DNA of 64,000 nucleotides from Lachnospiraceae bacterium (GTDB lineage: Bacteria > Bacillota > Clostridia > Lachnospirales > Lachnospiraceae), in assembly GCA_017626095.1 (NCBI GenBank), contig JAGAJL010000026.1:104752-168751 (forward strand), written 5' to 3'. The notes beneath the pieces are model-generated. The model worked only from the letters and a program-made list of their open reading frames with translations, searched no databases and was not told where the DNA came from. The translations under genes were made by a program, and so were the position numbers. Positions within the stretch are counted from its first letter, which is position 1. The number at the start of each line of letters is the position of its first letter. Shown one piece after another: positions 28,398 to 37,669 of the stretch.

Positions 28398-28476
28398 ATT
28401 GAGTCCCTCCGGCTCACTTTCCCTTGAACTTTTGGGTATATCGTTGCTATCCCTGTTGAAAAACCCACCCCTAAAA

Positions 28477-28935
28477 TCAGGATGCCAGTATCCAATGTAC
28501 CAGATCCCTATAAAACTGTACGGCTTCAGCCAGCTCATGTGCATCCGGATGACCTTTTTGAATACCACCCATTAAGGCAAATATCCCAAAAGTATCCCAT
28601 CCTTTACATCCAAATTTATCAATGATGAGAGCATTTTTATTCTCTGCAATCTTTTCTATGGCAGAATAACCTTCCTTACTACCATATGTACTGATAAAAA
28701 ACACTTTTTTGTCTTCCGGTAAATTCTCTCTGGCGAAATCCAATACACTTCGATGAAACTTCCCAAAATAGACTCCTGATGCAAAACCGATGACATCATA
28801 CTCTGACAAATCCGCAAACTTTATTTTTGTCGCATCTATCAAATCAACCACATATTCTTTTGCAATTGCATCAACCAACTTTTTGGTATTCCCATGGTGA
28901 ACAGATGCATACACAATCGCAGTTTTCACAAACAT
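28477..28935 (-). CDS. Flavodoxin-family protein
   Basis: This 152-aa protein starts FVKTAIVYASVHHGNTKKLVDAIA, the flavodoxin phosphate-binding loop pattern (xSxxGNTxxL). GFASGVYFGKFHRSVLDFA and FFISTYGS follow, as in small FMN-binding flavodoxin/menaquinone-dependent oxidoreductase relatives. It should bind FMN and carry electrons in the cytoplasm. AAGGAAG lies about 11 bases before the ATG. The gene precedes the LytTR regulator by 79 bases with no obvious terminator between, so the two may be co-transcribed. Confidence 0.8.
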   Translation of the reverse strand: MFVKTAIVYASVHHGNTKKLVDAIAKEYVVDLIDATKIKFADLSEYDVIGFASGVYFGKFHRSVLDFARENLPEDKKVFFISTYGSKEGYSAIEKIAENKNALIIDKFGCKGWDTFGIFALMGGIQKGHPDAHELAEAVQFYRDLVHWILAS

Positions 28936-29107
28936 TTTGCTATATCTTCCTTCTCTTATATAGTTTCAGATGTCTGGATGCAACCAAACTTTCATGGATA
29001 TTTTCACCATTTTCAATTAGTGTACCACATTTGTGTCCATAATACGATACCCAATATTCACCTAAATGACCAATTTTTTTTTATAAAAACTGTCCATTGT
29101 AACTAAA

Positions 29108-30013
29108 CTACAATACATACGGCGTAATCTGATACACGTAATAATTCAGCCAATTGCTATATAAATTGTTGCTATGGCTTCTCCACTGCAGATGAGGTTT
29201 TTGTGTCGGATCATCATTCGGAAAATAATTCTTAGGCACCTGAATATCCAGCCCTTTCTTTTTATCACGGAAATATTCTTCCTGCAGTGTCAGGCGGTCA
29301 TATTCGGAATGCCCCATGACAAAAAACTGCTTTCCTTCTCCCGCCATCACAAGATAAACACCGGCTTCCTCCGATTCTGCCAATACCGTCAAGGCTCCAC
29401 AAGCATAGATATCTTCACTTTTGACCTCTGTATGACGGCTATGAGGCGCCATAAAATAATCATCAAAGCCTCTGACAATCGGAATTTTTCGGTTCATCAC
29501 TTTATGTTCATATACACCAAATACCTTCTTGGGCAGAATATGCTTTTGTAATCCGTAATGATAATATAAGCCTGCCTGCGCTCCCCAGCAGATATGAAAT
29601 GTGGATGTCACATTGGTCTTTGACCACTCCATAACTTCACATAGTTCTTCCCAATAATCCACTTCTTCATATTCCATATGCTCCACGGGAGCTCCCGTAA
29701 TAATCAGACCATCAAATTTCTTCCATTTAATATCATGAAAGGATTCATAAAAGCGGTTTAAATGATTCGCTGACGTATTTAAAGAAATATGACTTTTCAT
29801 ATTTAAAAAAGTCACATCTATCTGCAATGGTGTATTGGACAATGCTCTTAATAGCTGTAATTCCGTATCCTGTTTGACCGGCATCAGATTGAGAATCACA
29901 ATCTGAAGTGGTCTGATATCCTGATTAATGGCACGAAACTCGTCCATGACAAATATATTTTCATTTTCCAAAATCTCCTTTGCAGGAAGATCGCTTTGTG
30001 TTCTGATTGGCAT
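29108..30013 (-). CDS. metA: Homoserine O-acetyltransferase (MetA family)
   Basis: The 301-aa protein matches MetA along its length: N-terminal [34 protein letters not shown], active-site [16 protein letters not shown] with the nucleophilic Cys, and MGHSEYDR with the catalytic His. It acylates L-homoserine, the first committed step of methionine synthesis. The residue after TGAPV is Glu ([12 protein letters not shown]), which in this family goes with acetyl-CoA use, while Gly goes with succinyl-CoA. I therefore name it an acetyltransferase. No SAM riboswitch or T-box is seen upstream (30014-30272). Confidence 0.93.
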   Translation of the reverse strand: MPIRTQSDLPAKEILENENIFVMDEFRAINQDIRPLQIVILNLMPVKQDTELQLLRALSNTPLQIDVTFLNMKSHISLNTSANHLNRFYESFHDIKWKKFDGLIITGAPVEHMEYEEVDYWEELCEVMEWSKTNVTSTFHICWGAQAGLYYHYGLQKHILPKKVFGVYEHKVMNRKIPIVRGFDDYFMAPHSRHTEVKSEDIYACGALTVLAESEEAGVYLVMAGEGKQFFVMGHSEYDRLTLQEEYFRDKKKGLDIQVPKNYFPNDDPTQKPHLQWRSHSNNLYSNWLNYYVYQITPYVL

Positions 30014-30166
30014 GATAAAACCTTCTTTTCTATAAATAAATCTGTAATTAAGCTAAAAATGTTGGAGCAAAGTATATTCTACCCACGATACACAACTTTT
30101 CTTATCATATCATCTTTTACCAACTACGTAAAGTTACATAAAGATATGGAAAACTCATAAAGTTAC

Positions 30167-30211
30167 GAAAAACTCATCAACAATTTACTCATCAAAAATT
30201 TACTCATCAAC
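30167..30211. repeat. Three 15-bp direct repeats upstream of metA
   Basis: AATTTACTCATCAAA (30182-30196) and AATTTACTCATCAAC (30197-30211) are adjacent near-identical copies, and GAAAAACTCATCAAC (30167-30181) is a third degenerate one. They lie in the AT-rich gap between ligA and metA. No gene, riboswitch or strong terminator is visible in this gap of about 260 bp. Confidence 0.6.
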
Positions 30212-30272
30212 AGTTCCCAAATATATAGATAAAAATATACAGACATTCCTTATCAATAGTACTTCTACCAAA

Positions 30273-32261
30273 TTACTTTTCCAGCATGGAAATAAACTCC
30301 TCTTCCGAAATAATCGGAATTCCAAGTTCTTTGGCTTTTTTGTTTTTACCGGAAGTCGATGTCACGTCATTATTGATCAGGTAATTGGTCTTGGATGAAA
30401 CGCTACCTGCAACCTTACCACCCTTTTGTTCAATCACATCTTTTACCTCATTTCGGTTTGCGTAATGATAAACATTGCCGGTAATAACAAATGTCATGCC
30501 TGCAAAAATCTGCTCTTCCTCATTTTGTTCCGGTTTCTCAATCTGCAGTTCTTCCAATAGTTCCAATGCGTTTTGGGCTTTCTCCTCATCCGTAAAATAA
30601 GAAATAATACCTTCCGCAAGGACTTCTCCAATGCCGTCAACCTCAGATAACTCTTCCATTGTGGCAGACTTTATCTTTTCAAAGTCATATTGAAATGCTT
30701 TACACAGCACTTTGGCATTGGCAACTCCAATCCCGGTTATCCCGATTGCATAAAGATATCTGGGCAGCGTAGTATTTCTTGCCTGTTCTAGTGACGCCAT
30801 CAGATTTTGGAAAGATTTTTCACCAAAGCCGTCCATTTCCGTAATTTCTTTTTCAAATCTGTTTAATCGGAAAATATCAGCAAAACTGTGAATAAATCCT
30901 TTTGCAATAAATTTTTCCAGTGTCGCCTCGCTCAGTCCGTCAATATTTAAAGCATCCCTGCTCACCATCAAGGTAAAGGACTTTATTTTTTTGGCTTCGC
31001 ACTCAGGGTTTGTACAAACCAGTGTTTTTGTATCATTTTCCTGACAAATCCGTGTTGCCCTCCCACATACCGGACAAGTTTTTGGAATCTGTATTTTCCT
31101 GCTTCTTGTCAGATTTTCCGCAATCTGGGGAATAATCATGTTTGCTTTATAAACCGTAATCTGATCCCCAATTCCCAATTCCAGTTCTTCCATAATGCTC
31201 AGATTATGAACACTCGCCCTGCTGACGGTCGTTCCTTCTAACTGTATGGGTTCAAAAATGGCAACCGGATTGATTAATCCCGTCCTGCTTGGACTCCATT
31301 CGATTTCAAGTAAGGTTGTCTGGGCTGTTTCATCTGCCCATTTGAATGCTATGGAATCACGGGGGAATTTCGCCGTTCTTCCCAATGATTCCCCGTATGC
31401 AAGATCGCACAGTGTTAAAACCAGTCCATCCGACGGGACATCGTAATCCACAATCTTTGTTGCAAACTGCTCAATCGTGTCCATAATGGTATCGGGATTT
31501 ACACGGTAATACTCTACTACATCAAACCCCTGCTCTTTTAAAAACAAAAACTGGTTTTCTCTGTCATTTTTAAAATCAACTGCCGCACCATCTGCTCCTA
31601 TGGCATCAACCAGGTTAAAAGCAAACAGACGTACATTTCTTTTGGAAGTAATCTCATTGTTTAATTGTCTGACCGAACCACTGCATAGATTACGTGGATT
31701 TTTGTATTTGGCCTCCGCATCTGCAATTTCTGCATTCACTTTTTCAAAATCAGAATACGTAATAACTGCTTCTCCACGCAAAATCAATCTTCCTTCAAAT
31801 GCAATTTTGTGCGGAATGTTTTTGAAAACTCTGGCATTGTTGGTGATAACTTCACCAATTTCCCCGTTTCCGCGTGTAACCGCTTTTTGCAGGGTGCCGT
31901 TTTCATATGTAAGCACAATGGTAAGACCATCCAATTTCCAGGAAAGCAAAGCCTCTTTTCCGTTTAACCATTCGCGCAGTTCTTCTCTGCTCTTGGTCTT
32001 TGCCAGAGAAAGCATCGGCTTTTCATGGCGTTCCTTGGGCAGTTCGTCCACCGCTTCGAATCCAACATGAATGGTCGGACTGTTAGACAAAACAACACCT
32101 GTCTCTTCCTCTAACAAAACCAGCTCATCATACAAAGCATCGTATTCATAATTACTCATGATCTCCATATCCTTTGCATAGTAAGCATAGGCTGCCTTAT
32201 TTAAAACATCAATCAGTTCCTTCATTCGTTCTGTTTTACTCTGATTCACTTTACCCATCAT
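30273..32261 (-). CDS. ligA: NAD-dependent DNA ligase
   Basis: The 662-aa protein has the LigA layout: helical Ia domain (YAYYAKDMEIMSNYEYDALY), adenylation domain with the AMP-accepting lysine in SWKLDG (K109), OB fold, four-Cys zinc site (CPVCG...CTNPEC), helix-hairpin-helix repeats (ITGIGVANA, VDGIGEVLA) and a C-terminal BRCT domain (FAGMTFVITGNVYHY). It seals nicks in replication and repair. The adenylation motif is atypical: TRGNGEIGEVITNN replaces the usual TRGDGxxGEDVTxN. This may be a divergent second ligase rather than the sole replicative one. Ribosome binding is weak (GGGAAAG), and two adjacent ATGs are possible. Confidence 0.93.
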   Translation of the reverse strand: MMGKVNQSKTERMKELIDVLNKAAYAYYAKDMEIMSNYEYDALYDELVLLEEETGVVLSNSPTIHVGFEAVDELPKERHEKPMLSLAKTKSREELREWLNGKEALLSWKLDGLTIVLTYENGTLQKAVTRGNGEIGEVITNNARVFKNIPHKIAFEGRLILRGEAVITYSDFEKVNAEIADAEAKYKNPRNLCSGSVRQLNNEITSKRNVRLFAFNLVDAIGADGAAVDFKNDRENQFLFLKEQGFDVVEYYRVNPDTIMDTIEQFATKIVDYDVPSDGLVLTLCDLAYGESLGRTAKFPRDSIAFKWADETAQTTLLEIEWSPSRTGLINPVAIFEPIQLEGTTVSRASVHNLSIMEELELGIGDQITVYKANMIIPQIAENLTRSRKIQIPKTCPVCGRATRICQENDTKTLVCTNPECEAKKIKSFTLMVSRDALNIDGLSEATLEKFIAKGFIHSFADIFRLNRFEKEITEMDGFGEKSFQNLMASLEQARNTTLPRYLYAIGITGIGVANAKVLCKAFQYDFEKIKSATMEELSEVDGIGEVLAEGIISYFTDEEKAQNALELLEELQIEKPEQNEEEQIFAGMTFVITGNVYHYANRNEVKDVIEQKGGKVAGSVSSKTNYLINNDVTSTSGKNKKAKELGIPIISEEEFISMLEK

Positions 32262-32341
32262 TCTTTCCCTTTGTTTTCCTAATTATGAATAATATCTATT
32301 TTTTCTTGCAACTGTTCAGATATCAATTTACATATTTGTAG

Positions 32342-33142
32342 CTAAGCTTGAATCCCGGCTTCTGCATAAAGCATGCTCAGTTCCTCACCGCTTACCACAC
32401 GATATTCTCCGGGCTTTAGTTTTCCTAATTCCACATTTGCCACACGAACTCTCTTTAACGAAAGCACTTCCTGCCCGGATGCCTCACACATACGTCGGAT
32501 CTGTCGATTCAGTCCCTGGGTAAGAACAATCCGAAAGGTCCTCTTGCCCACAGCCTCTATTCTGCATGGTCTGGTGGTCTGTTCAAGTTCTTTTAGATAA
32601 ATTCCATTCGCCATTTTACTTAGAAAATCATCCGAAATATCCTTTTTAACTTTTACGACATACTCCTTTTCGTGGCGGTTTGCTCCACGCATCAGTTTAT
32701 CAATCAGATTACCGTCATTTGTCATTAATAAAAGTCCTTCCGAATCCTTATCCAGACGACCGGCATATGTGACCCGCACAGGAAATTGCAATTGATCAGA
32801 CACCAGCTTATCCGCATGCCTGTCTTTTTGAGAACAGACAACACCAACGGGCTTATAATATGCTAAAACAACCGCATCCTGTTTTCCACTGATAACTTTG
32901 TGATTACAGATGACCTCATCCTTTGGAAAAACACGGTCTCCTGCTTTTGCCACAGCACCATTTACATAAACCACACCGCTTTCAATCAATTGGTCCGCTT
33001 CACGCCTGGAACAAATACCTGCCTGCGCAAGATATTTATTGAGACGGATACCCGAAAGCGAATCTTCTTTTTCTTCAAATTGCTTTTGATTTTTTATATT
33101 ACTATTGGTTTTACTATTCATTTTATTATTTTTTCTACTCAT
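32342..33142 (-). CDS. rluF: 23S rRNA pseudouridine synthase, RluF-like
   Basis: The protein has an S4 RNA-binding domain (RLNKYLAQAGICSRREADQLIESG) and an RsuA-family catalytic domain with RLDKDSEGLLLMTNDG, where the Asp is catalytic, and HEKEYVVKV and LTQGLNRQIRRMCE. The sequence is closest to the RluF branch, which modifies U2604 of 23S rRNA in E. coli. Subgroup assignment is by motif only. The N-terminus before the S4 domain is Lys/Asn-rich. No strong ribosome binding site is seen. I use the ATG at 33140-33142 (266 aa). An upstream ATG at 33208 would begin inside a tandem repeat. Confidence 0.85.
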   Translation of the reverse strand: MSRKNNKMNSKTNSNIKNQKQFEEKEDSLSGIRLNKYLAQAGICSRREADQLIESGVVYVNGAVAKAGDRVFPKDEVICNHKVISGKQDAVVLAYYKPVGVVCSQKDRHADKLVSDQLQFPVRVTYAGRLDKDSEGLLLMTNDGNLIDKLMRGANRHEKEYVVKVKKDISDDFLSKMANGIYLKELEQTTRPCRIEAVGKRTFRIVLTQGLNRQIRRMCEASGQEVLSLKRVRVANVELGKLKPGEYRVVSGEELSMLYAEAGIQA

Positions 33143-33203
33143 ATTTTTCTGTAAAACACACACACTTTTTTTATCATTTAAAGTTATAACAACGATGATA
33201 AAA

Positions 33204-33289
33204 AGCATAGATGTTATAAAGCATAGATGTTATAAAGTATGGATGTTATAAAGCATAGATGTTATAAAGTATGGATGTTATAAAGCATA
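33204..33289. repeat. 16-bp tandem repeat, five full copies
   Basis: The unit AGYATRGATGTTATAA is repeated five times without spacers (33204-33283), followed by a partial copy. Copies alternate between the AGCATAGATG and AGTATGGATG variants. It lies upstream of the RluF-like gene, about 60 bases before its preferred start. It looks like a minisatellite prone to copy-number change. With no unique spacers it is not a CRISPR array. Confidence 0.85.
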
Positions 33290-33456
33290 AAATAATTAGG
33301 GAAATTTCTCAGCCTATTATCATCATTATAGTGGAATCGAACAATTATTTCCAGCATAAAACACGTACACATGGCAAATACTAAGTAATGTTTACAAAAG
33401 GAGTTTTCTTTTTTGTAACCTGATGTATACAACTGTCAAGGAAAGGAGGAGGTTTC

Positions 33457-33666
33457 ATGAGAAACAGAGCAATTGATGCAATTATTCTGACGCTCGTTAT
33501 CATTGGAGCAATCAACTGGGGACTAATCGGGTTTTTCGGTTTCAATCTGGTTTCCGCGGTTTTTGGCAGCATGACATGGGTTTCCCGAATTATTTACGCA
33601 CTTGTGGGACTGGGCGGTTTATATTTAATCAGCTTTTATGGAAATCTGGGAGAAGAAGAGGCCTAA
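33457..33666 (+). CDS. DUF378 family small membrane protein
   Basis: The 69-aa protein is predicted to have two membrane helices. It shows the DUF378 pattern: AIILTLVIIGAINWGLIGFF, FNLVSAVFG, and SRIIYALVGLGGLY. The function of the family is unknown. The start is strongly supported by AAGGAGGAGG a few bases upstream. It is a lone plus-strand gene between minus-strand neighbours and is followed directly by a terminator. Confidence 0.9.
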   Translation: MRNRAIDAIILTLVIIGAINWGLIGFFGFNLVSAVFGSMTWVSRIIYALVGLGGLYLISFYGNLGEEEA

Positions 33667-33710
33667 AAAAAACGGATGACAGAACCATAAAATCTGCCAT
33701 CCGTTTTTTA
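33666..33710 (+). terminator. Terminator after the DUF378 gene, possibly bidirectional
   Basis: AACGGATG (33671-33678) pairs with CATCCGTT (33698-33705), with further pairing inside. The stem is flanked by an A-run on one side and a T-run on the other, so it could stop transcription from both strands. Confidence 0.8.
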
Positions 33711-33765
33711 TGATATTTATTCTATACCCTTTTCGGATTTGTGTTCCTGAAAAGGGGTTTTTTCA

Positions 33766-34746
33766 TTATTCCATATCCATAAGTTCCTGCATCAATCGGT
33801 TATAGTCCGTGCGTTTATCTTTGATGAACTTTATGGCAGTCGAAGGATGACTGTTTAAAATACCGGTCAAAAGAAAAGGAATATCATATCCCCATACAGC
33901 GCCTTCTTCTTTGATTTTTAAAATATGCCTTTCCACAACTTGAATAATCGGTCTTACATTGTACTTGGGATTTTTTAAGAAAGTCAACAAGGATTCCATA
34001 TAGCAGTTGCCGGCACCGCGTCCCATACCGCTTACCGTAGCGTCTAACAGACAGACACCGTTTCTGATAGCCTCAATTGTGTTAGCGAATGCTAACTGTT
34101 GGTTATTGTGTGTATGGATACCGACGATTTTCCCATGCTCTTCTGCAACTTTTACATATTTCTGTGCAAATTTTGTAATTTGTTCGGGATAAAAATAACC
34201 AAAGCTATCTACCAGATAAATAACATCAACACTGCTGTTTGCAAGAAGCTCCAATCCGGCTTCCAAGTCATCACTGTTTACTTTGGAAACTGCCATGATA
34301 TTGACCGTAACCTCATAACCCTTTTTCTTGAAATCCTCAATCATCTCAATCGCTGCAGGAATCTGATGAATATAGGTTGCCACGCGAATCATGTCAATCA
34401 CGCTTTCACTCTTTGGCAGAATATCCTTTTTGTAATCACACCGTCCGACATCCGCCATAACGGATATTTTCAAAGGTGAATCATTTTCACCGACAATGGC
34501 ACGTATATCTTCTTCATTACAGAATTTCCATTTTCCAAACTCTTTCGGATCAAAAATTTCTTTTGATGCCTTATAGCCAAATTCCATATAGTCAACGCCG
34601 GCTTTGATATTTGCTTCATACAAATCTTTTACAAATTCATCGGTAAATCCAAAATTATTAACAAGTCCGCCATCTCTTAAGGTGCAATCCAAAACCTTCA
34701 AATCCGGGCTGTAATTCATAAGAGTTCTTTCTTTTGCTTTGCTCAT
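33766..34746 (-). CDS. DRE-TIM metallolyase (HMGL-like aldolase family)
   Basis: The 326-aa TIM-barrel enzyme has LDCTLRDGGLVNNFGF at the N-terminus, which is the DRE-type metal-binding start of the HMGL-like/4-hydroxy-2-oxovalerate aldolase superfamily. It also has GIHTHNNQQLAFANT, carrying the metal-binding HxH motif, and VSGMGRGAGNCYMESLL. Such enzymes make or break carbon-carbon bonds next to a keto acid. The substrate cannot be told from sequence. The start is supported by GGAGG seven bases upstream. It follows trpA by 95 bases on the same strand but is not a known Trp pathway enzyme. Confidence 0.78.
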   Translation of the reverse strand: MSKAKERTLMNYSPDLKVLDCTLRDGGLVNNFGFTDEFVKDLYEANIKAGVDYMEFGYKASKEIFDPKEFGKWKFCNEEDIRAIVGENDSPLKISVMADVGRCDYKKDILPKSESVIDMIRVATYIHQIPAAIEMIEDFKKKGYEVTVNIMAVSKVNSDDLEAGLELLANSSVDVIYLVDSFGYFYPEQITKFAQKYVKVAEEHGKIVGIHTHNNQQLAFANTIEAIRNGVCLLDATVSGMGRGAGNCYMESLLTFLKNPKYNVRPIIQVVERHILKIKEEGAVWGYDIPFLLTGILNSHPSTAIKFIKDKRTDYNRLMQELMDME

Positions 34747-34840
34747 GATAAATCCTCCATAATTCGCTGCTTTAAACTACTAAACTTTAAATCGCTAAAG
34801 CGTTATTATCATACAACAAAGTAAATAAAATGTCAACAAA

Positions 34841-35623
34841 TCATTTCTCCGCTCTTTTTACGGCTTCTTTCATGGATTTGACATACTCTGCCACAAAACG
34901 AGGTGCTTCTTTTCCATGTTTTGCTACTAACTTTACAATCGCAGAGCCTACAATGGCACCATCAGACAAAGACGCCATTTTTTCTGCCTGCTCGGGTGTA
35001 GCAATTCCAAAACCGATTGCCACCGGAGTGTCTGTTACTTCTTTTACAAGCTCCACAATACTGCCAATATCGGTTGTAATTTCCTGTCTGACACCGGTAA
35101 CTCCCATCGAAGATACACAATAGACAAATCCTTTGGCATCTTTTGCAATCAGCTTTATCCGGTCATTGGAAGTGGGCGCAACCATGGTAATCAAATCAAT
35201 CCCATAGGATTCACAAACTCCGGAAAACTCTGCTTTTTCCTCATATGGAACATCCGGCACAATAATGCCGTCAATACCACATTCCACACAACGTTGCATG
35301 AACTTTTCACTGCCATATTTGAAAATGGCATTGGCATAAGTCAGGTATACAAGCGGAACAGTCACGCGCTCTCTTGCTTTTTTTACGGTATCAAATAATC
35401 TATCGGTCGTACATCCCGCAGCGAGAGCTCTTTCATTTGCCTCCTGAATTACCGGTCCTTCCGCAATCGGATCGGAAAAGGGAATCCCAATTTCAATTAA
35501 ATCTGCTCCGGCATCTTCCATGGCATACAATATTTTTTCCGTCGTATCAAGGGTTGGATCTCCACCGGTTACAAACGCAATAAATGCTTTTTTGTTTTCA
35601 AAGGCTTTTGCAATTCTACTCAT
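34841..35623 (-). CDS. trpA: Tryptophan synthase alpha chain
   Basis: The 260-aa TIM barrel cleaves indole-3-glycerol phosphate to indole and glyceraldehyde 3-phosphate and passes indole to TrpB. Seen are [19 protein letters not shown], the catalytic-Glu segment [20 protein letters not shown], and [11 protein letters not shown] near the phosphate site. The ATG at 35621-35623 lies inside the end of trpB (8-base overlap) with a G-rich site upstream. A longer frame reads back into trpB and is rejected. It is last of the trp genes. Confidence 0.95.
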   Translation of the reverse strand: MSRIAKAFENKKAFIAFVTGGDPTLDTTEKILYAMEDAGADLIEIGIPFSDPIAEGPVIQEANERALAAGCTTDRLFDTVKKARERVTVPLVYLTYANAIFKYGSEKFMQRCVECGIDGIIVPDVPYEEKAEFSGVCESYGIDLITMVAPTSNDRIKLIAKDAKGFVYCVSSMGVTGVRQEITTDIGSIVELVKEVTDTPVAIGFGIATPEQAEKMASLSDGAIVGSAIVKLVAKHGKEAPRFVAEYVKSMKEAVKRAEK

Positions 35624-36800
35624 ATAATTCAACCCCCCTGTATCTGGCAATGGCTGCCACATCTTTATCTCCACGACCGGAAACCGTACATACGATAATC
35701 TGATCGCTTGTCATTTTCTTTGCAATTTTCATCACATGCGCAACTGCATGTGCACTTTCGATTGCGGGAATGATACCTTCGGTTCTGGATAAGTATTCAA
35801 ATGCAGCAACGGCTTCTTCATCCGTAATCGGCACATACACAGCCCTCCCCGTCTCATGAAGCATAGCGTGCTCCGGTCCGATACCGGGATAGTCAAGTCC
35901 TGCTGAAATTGAATAAACCGGTGCTATCTGCCCGTATTCATTCTGACAGAACAAGGATTTCATTCCATGGAAAATTCCAAGACTTCCATTAGCTATGGTT
36001 GCAGCATTTTTCGGATTATCAACGCCTAACCCTGCTGCCTCACAACCAATTAACTGCACCTCTTTATCCGGTATAAATTCATAAAATGTACCCATAGCAT
36101 TACTGCCGCCACCCACACAGGCGACAACCGCGTCAGGAAGCTTTCCTTCTTTTTCTAATATCTGTTGTTTGATTTCCTTACCGATAACACTCTGAAAATC
36201 GCGTACAATCGTCGGAAACGGATGAGGTCCCATAACTGAGCCCAGTACATAAAGGGTATCATCTACCCTGTTTGTCCACTCTCTCATTGCCTCATTTACG
36301 GCATCTTTTAATGTCTGTGTTCCGCTTTCCACAGCATGCACCTTTGCTCCCAAAAGCTCCATACGGAATACATTTAACGCCTGACGTATGGTATCTTCTT
36401 TTCCCATAAAGATTTCGCATTCCATACCCATAAGCGCTGCTGCCGTTGCGGTTGCAACACCGTGCTGACCTGCCCCTGTTTCTGCAATAACTCTGGTTTT
36501 CCCCATTTTCTTTGCAAGCAGTACCTGTCCCAAAACATTGTTGATTTTGTGAGAGCCGGTATGATTTAAATCTTCGCGCTTTAAATAAATCTTTGCGCCA
36601 CCTAAATCCTTTGTCATCTTTTCCGCATAATACAGTAAAGACGGTCTTCCTGCATATTCTCTTTCCAACTGATCCAGTTCTTTGATAAACTCCGGATCGT
36701 TTTTGTAATGTTCATAAGCTTCTTCTAACTCGTGTACGGCGTTCATCAATGTTTCCGGAACATATTGTCCGCCAAATTCACCAAATCTTCCTGCGCTCAT
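35616..36800 (-). CDS. trpB: Tryptophan synthase beta chain
   Basis: This 394-aa PLP enzyme joins indole and serine to form tryptophan. Seen are the N-terminal [16 protein letters not shown], the PLP lysine in [30 protein letters not shown], and the phosphate-binding [12 protein letters not shown]. The length is usual. It overlaps trpA by eight bases, so the two subunits are probably translated together. Confidence 0.97.
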   Translation of the reverse strand: MSAGRFGEFGGQYVPETLMNAVHELEEAYEHYKNDPEFIKELDQLEREYAGRPSLLYYAEKMTKDLGGAKIYLKREDLNHTGSHKINNVLGQVLLAKKMGKTRVIAETGAGQHGVATATAAALMGMECEIFMGKEDTIRQALNVFRMELLGAKVHAVESGTQTLKDAVNEAMREWTNRVDDTLYVLGSVMGPHPFPTIVRDFQSVIGKEIKQQILEKEGKLPDAVVACVGGGSNAMGTFYEFIPDKEVQLIGCEAAGLGVDNPKNAATIANGSLGIFHGMKSLFCQNEYGQIAPVYSISAGLDYPGIGPEHAMLHETGRAVYVPITDEEAVAAFEYLSRTEGIIPAIESAHAVAHVMKIAKKMTSDQIIVCTVSGRGDKDVAAIARYRGVELYE

Positions 36801-36892
36801 GTTTTCTCCTTTCCTGATTCAAAACTTTATGATTATGATTTTTAAATTTGTGTCTCTGCTATTTTATTCTCCATGATTTTAACATCACCATT

Positions 36893-37669
36893 TCAGCTAC
36901 TATATCTGACCGCTTCAATCATGGCTTTGATTTTTTCTGCATCCTTGAAGCCATCTGTTTCTACGGCAGAACTTACATCAATACCAAAAGGGCTTTTTAA
37001 TGCAATTAAATCCGCAACATTGGATAAATCAATTCCACCGGCCAAAAAGTAAGGCAATCCGATTTCTTCATCATCCGGAAGCGTCTCAACATTAAATGTC
37101 TGTCCACTGCCACCGGGAATTCCTTTTACTTTCGAATCAAAGAGCAGATATTCCGGTTCACATTTCTTTGCTTCTAAAATCAGTTTTCGATTAATCTCTG
37201 TCTGTTTTTCTTTCCATGCGGCATATACATTTTCATTTACTGTCTTTTCATCTGCCAATTTTTCATCTGCCAACTTTTCAGTTGCATGCTTTTCATCCAT
37301 AGTCACATCAATACGAACAACTTTAATCAGGGGAACTCTGGATGTCTCACCCTTATCCTGCGAACCAACTTCTTTTGTCAGTGCTTCTCTTAGTTGGTTT
37401 ACATAATTCAAATCTTCCTGTCCGTGTAATTGGATGATATCAATGCTTTTTTCATGCACCAACTTTACAATGTGCGCAATGGGTTCATTGACAAATACAC
37501 CAACAGCCGGAATATCAGAATTGAGAGCTGCCTTCATTATGGCGGCTGACTCATCCGATACAAAACGCTTTGTGGTAGCAAAAACAAAGCCCACATAATC
37601 CGGTTTGAATTCGTTTACTGCATACACATCTTCGATGCGTTTTAATCCACATATTTTTATCCGGCTCAT
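36893..37669 (-). CDS. trpF: Phosphoribosylanthranilate isomerase with a repeat-containing insertion
   Basis: The 258-aa TIM barrel carries MSRIKICGLKRIEDV, YVGFVFATTKRFVS, DIIQLHGQED, GGSGQTFNVE and FLAGGIDLSNV, all TrpF motifs. It isomerises phosphoribosylanthranilate to CdRP. It is about 45-55 residues longer than usual because of a charged insertion after VVRIDVTM, including LADEKLADEK. The DNA there holds two 15-bp repeat copies (37245-37273). The ATG at 37667-37669 overlaps the trpC stop (ATGA), and I prefer it to one four codons upstream. Confidence 0.92.
   Translation of the reverse strand: MSRIKICGLKRIEDVYAVNEFKPDYVGFVFATTKRFVSDESAAIMKAALNSDIPAVGVFVNEPIAHIVKLVHEKSIDIIQLHGQEDLNYVNQLREALTKEVGSQDKGETSRVPLIKVVRIDVTMDEKHATEKLADEKLADEKTVNENVYAAWKEKQTEINRKLILEAKKCEPEYLLFDSKVKGIPGGSGQTFNVETLPDDEEIGLPYFLAGGIDLSNVADLIALKSPFGIDVSSAVETDGFKDAEKIKAMIEAVRYSS

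Noticed and set aside
28398-28568. N-terminal extension of the LytTR protein to 28568
   Set aside because: It would overlap the flavodoxin gene out of frame. A TTG with a well-spaced GGAGGG gives a protein starting at the LytTR domain.
30014-30272. SAM riboswitch or T-box before metA
   Set aside because: None of the conserved motifs were found in this AT-rich stretch.
33204-33289. CRISPR array
   Set aside because: The 16-bp units are head-to-tail without unique spacers, and no cas genes are near.
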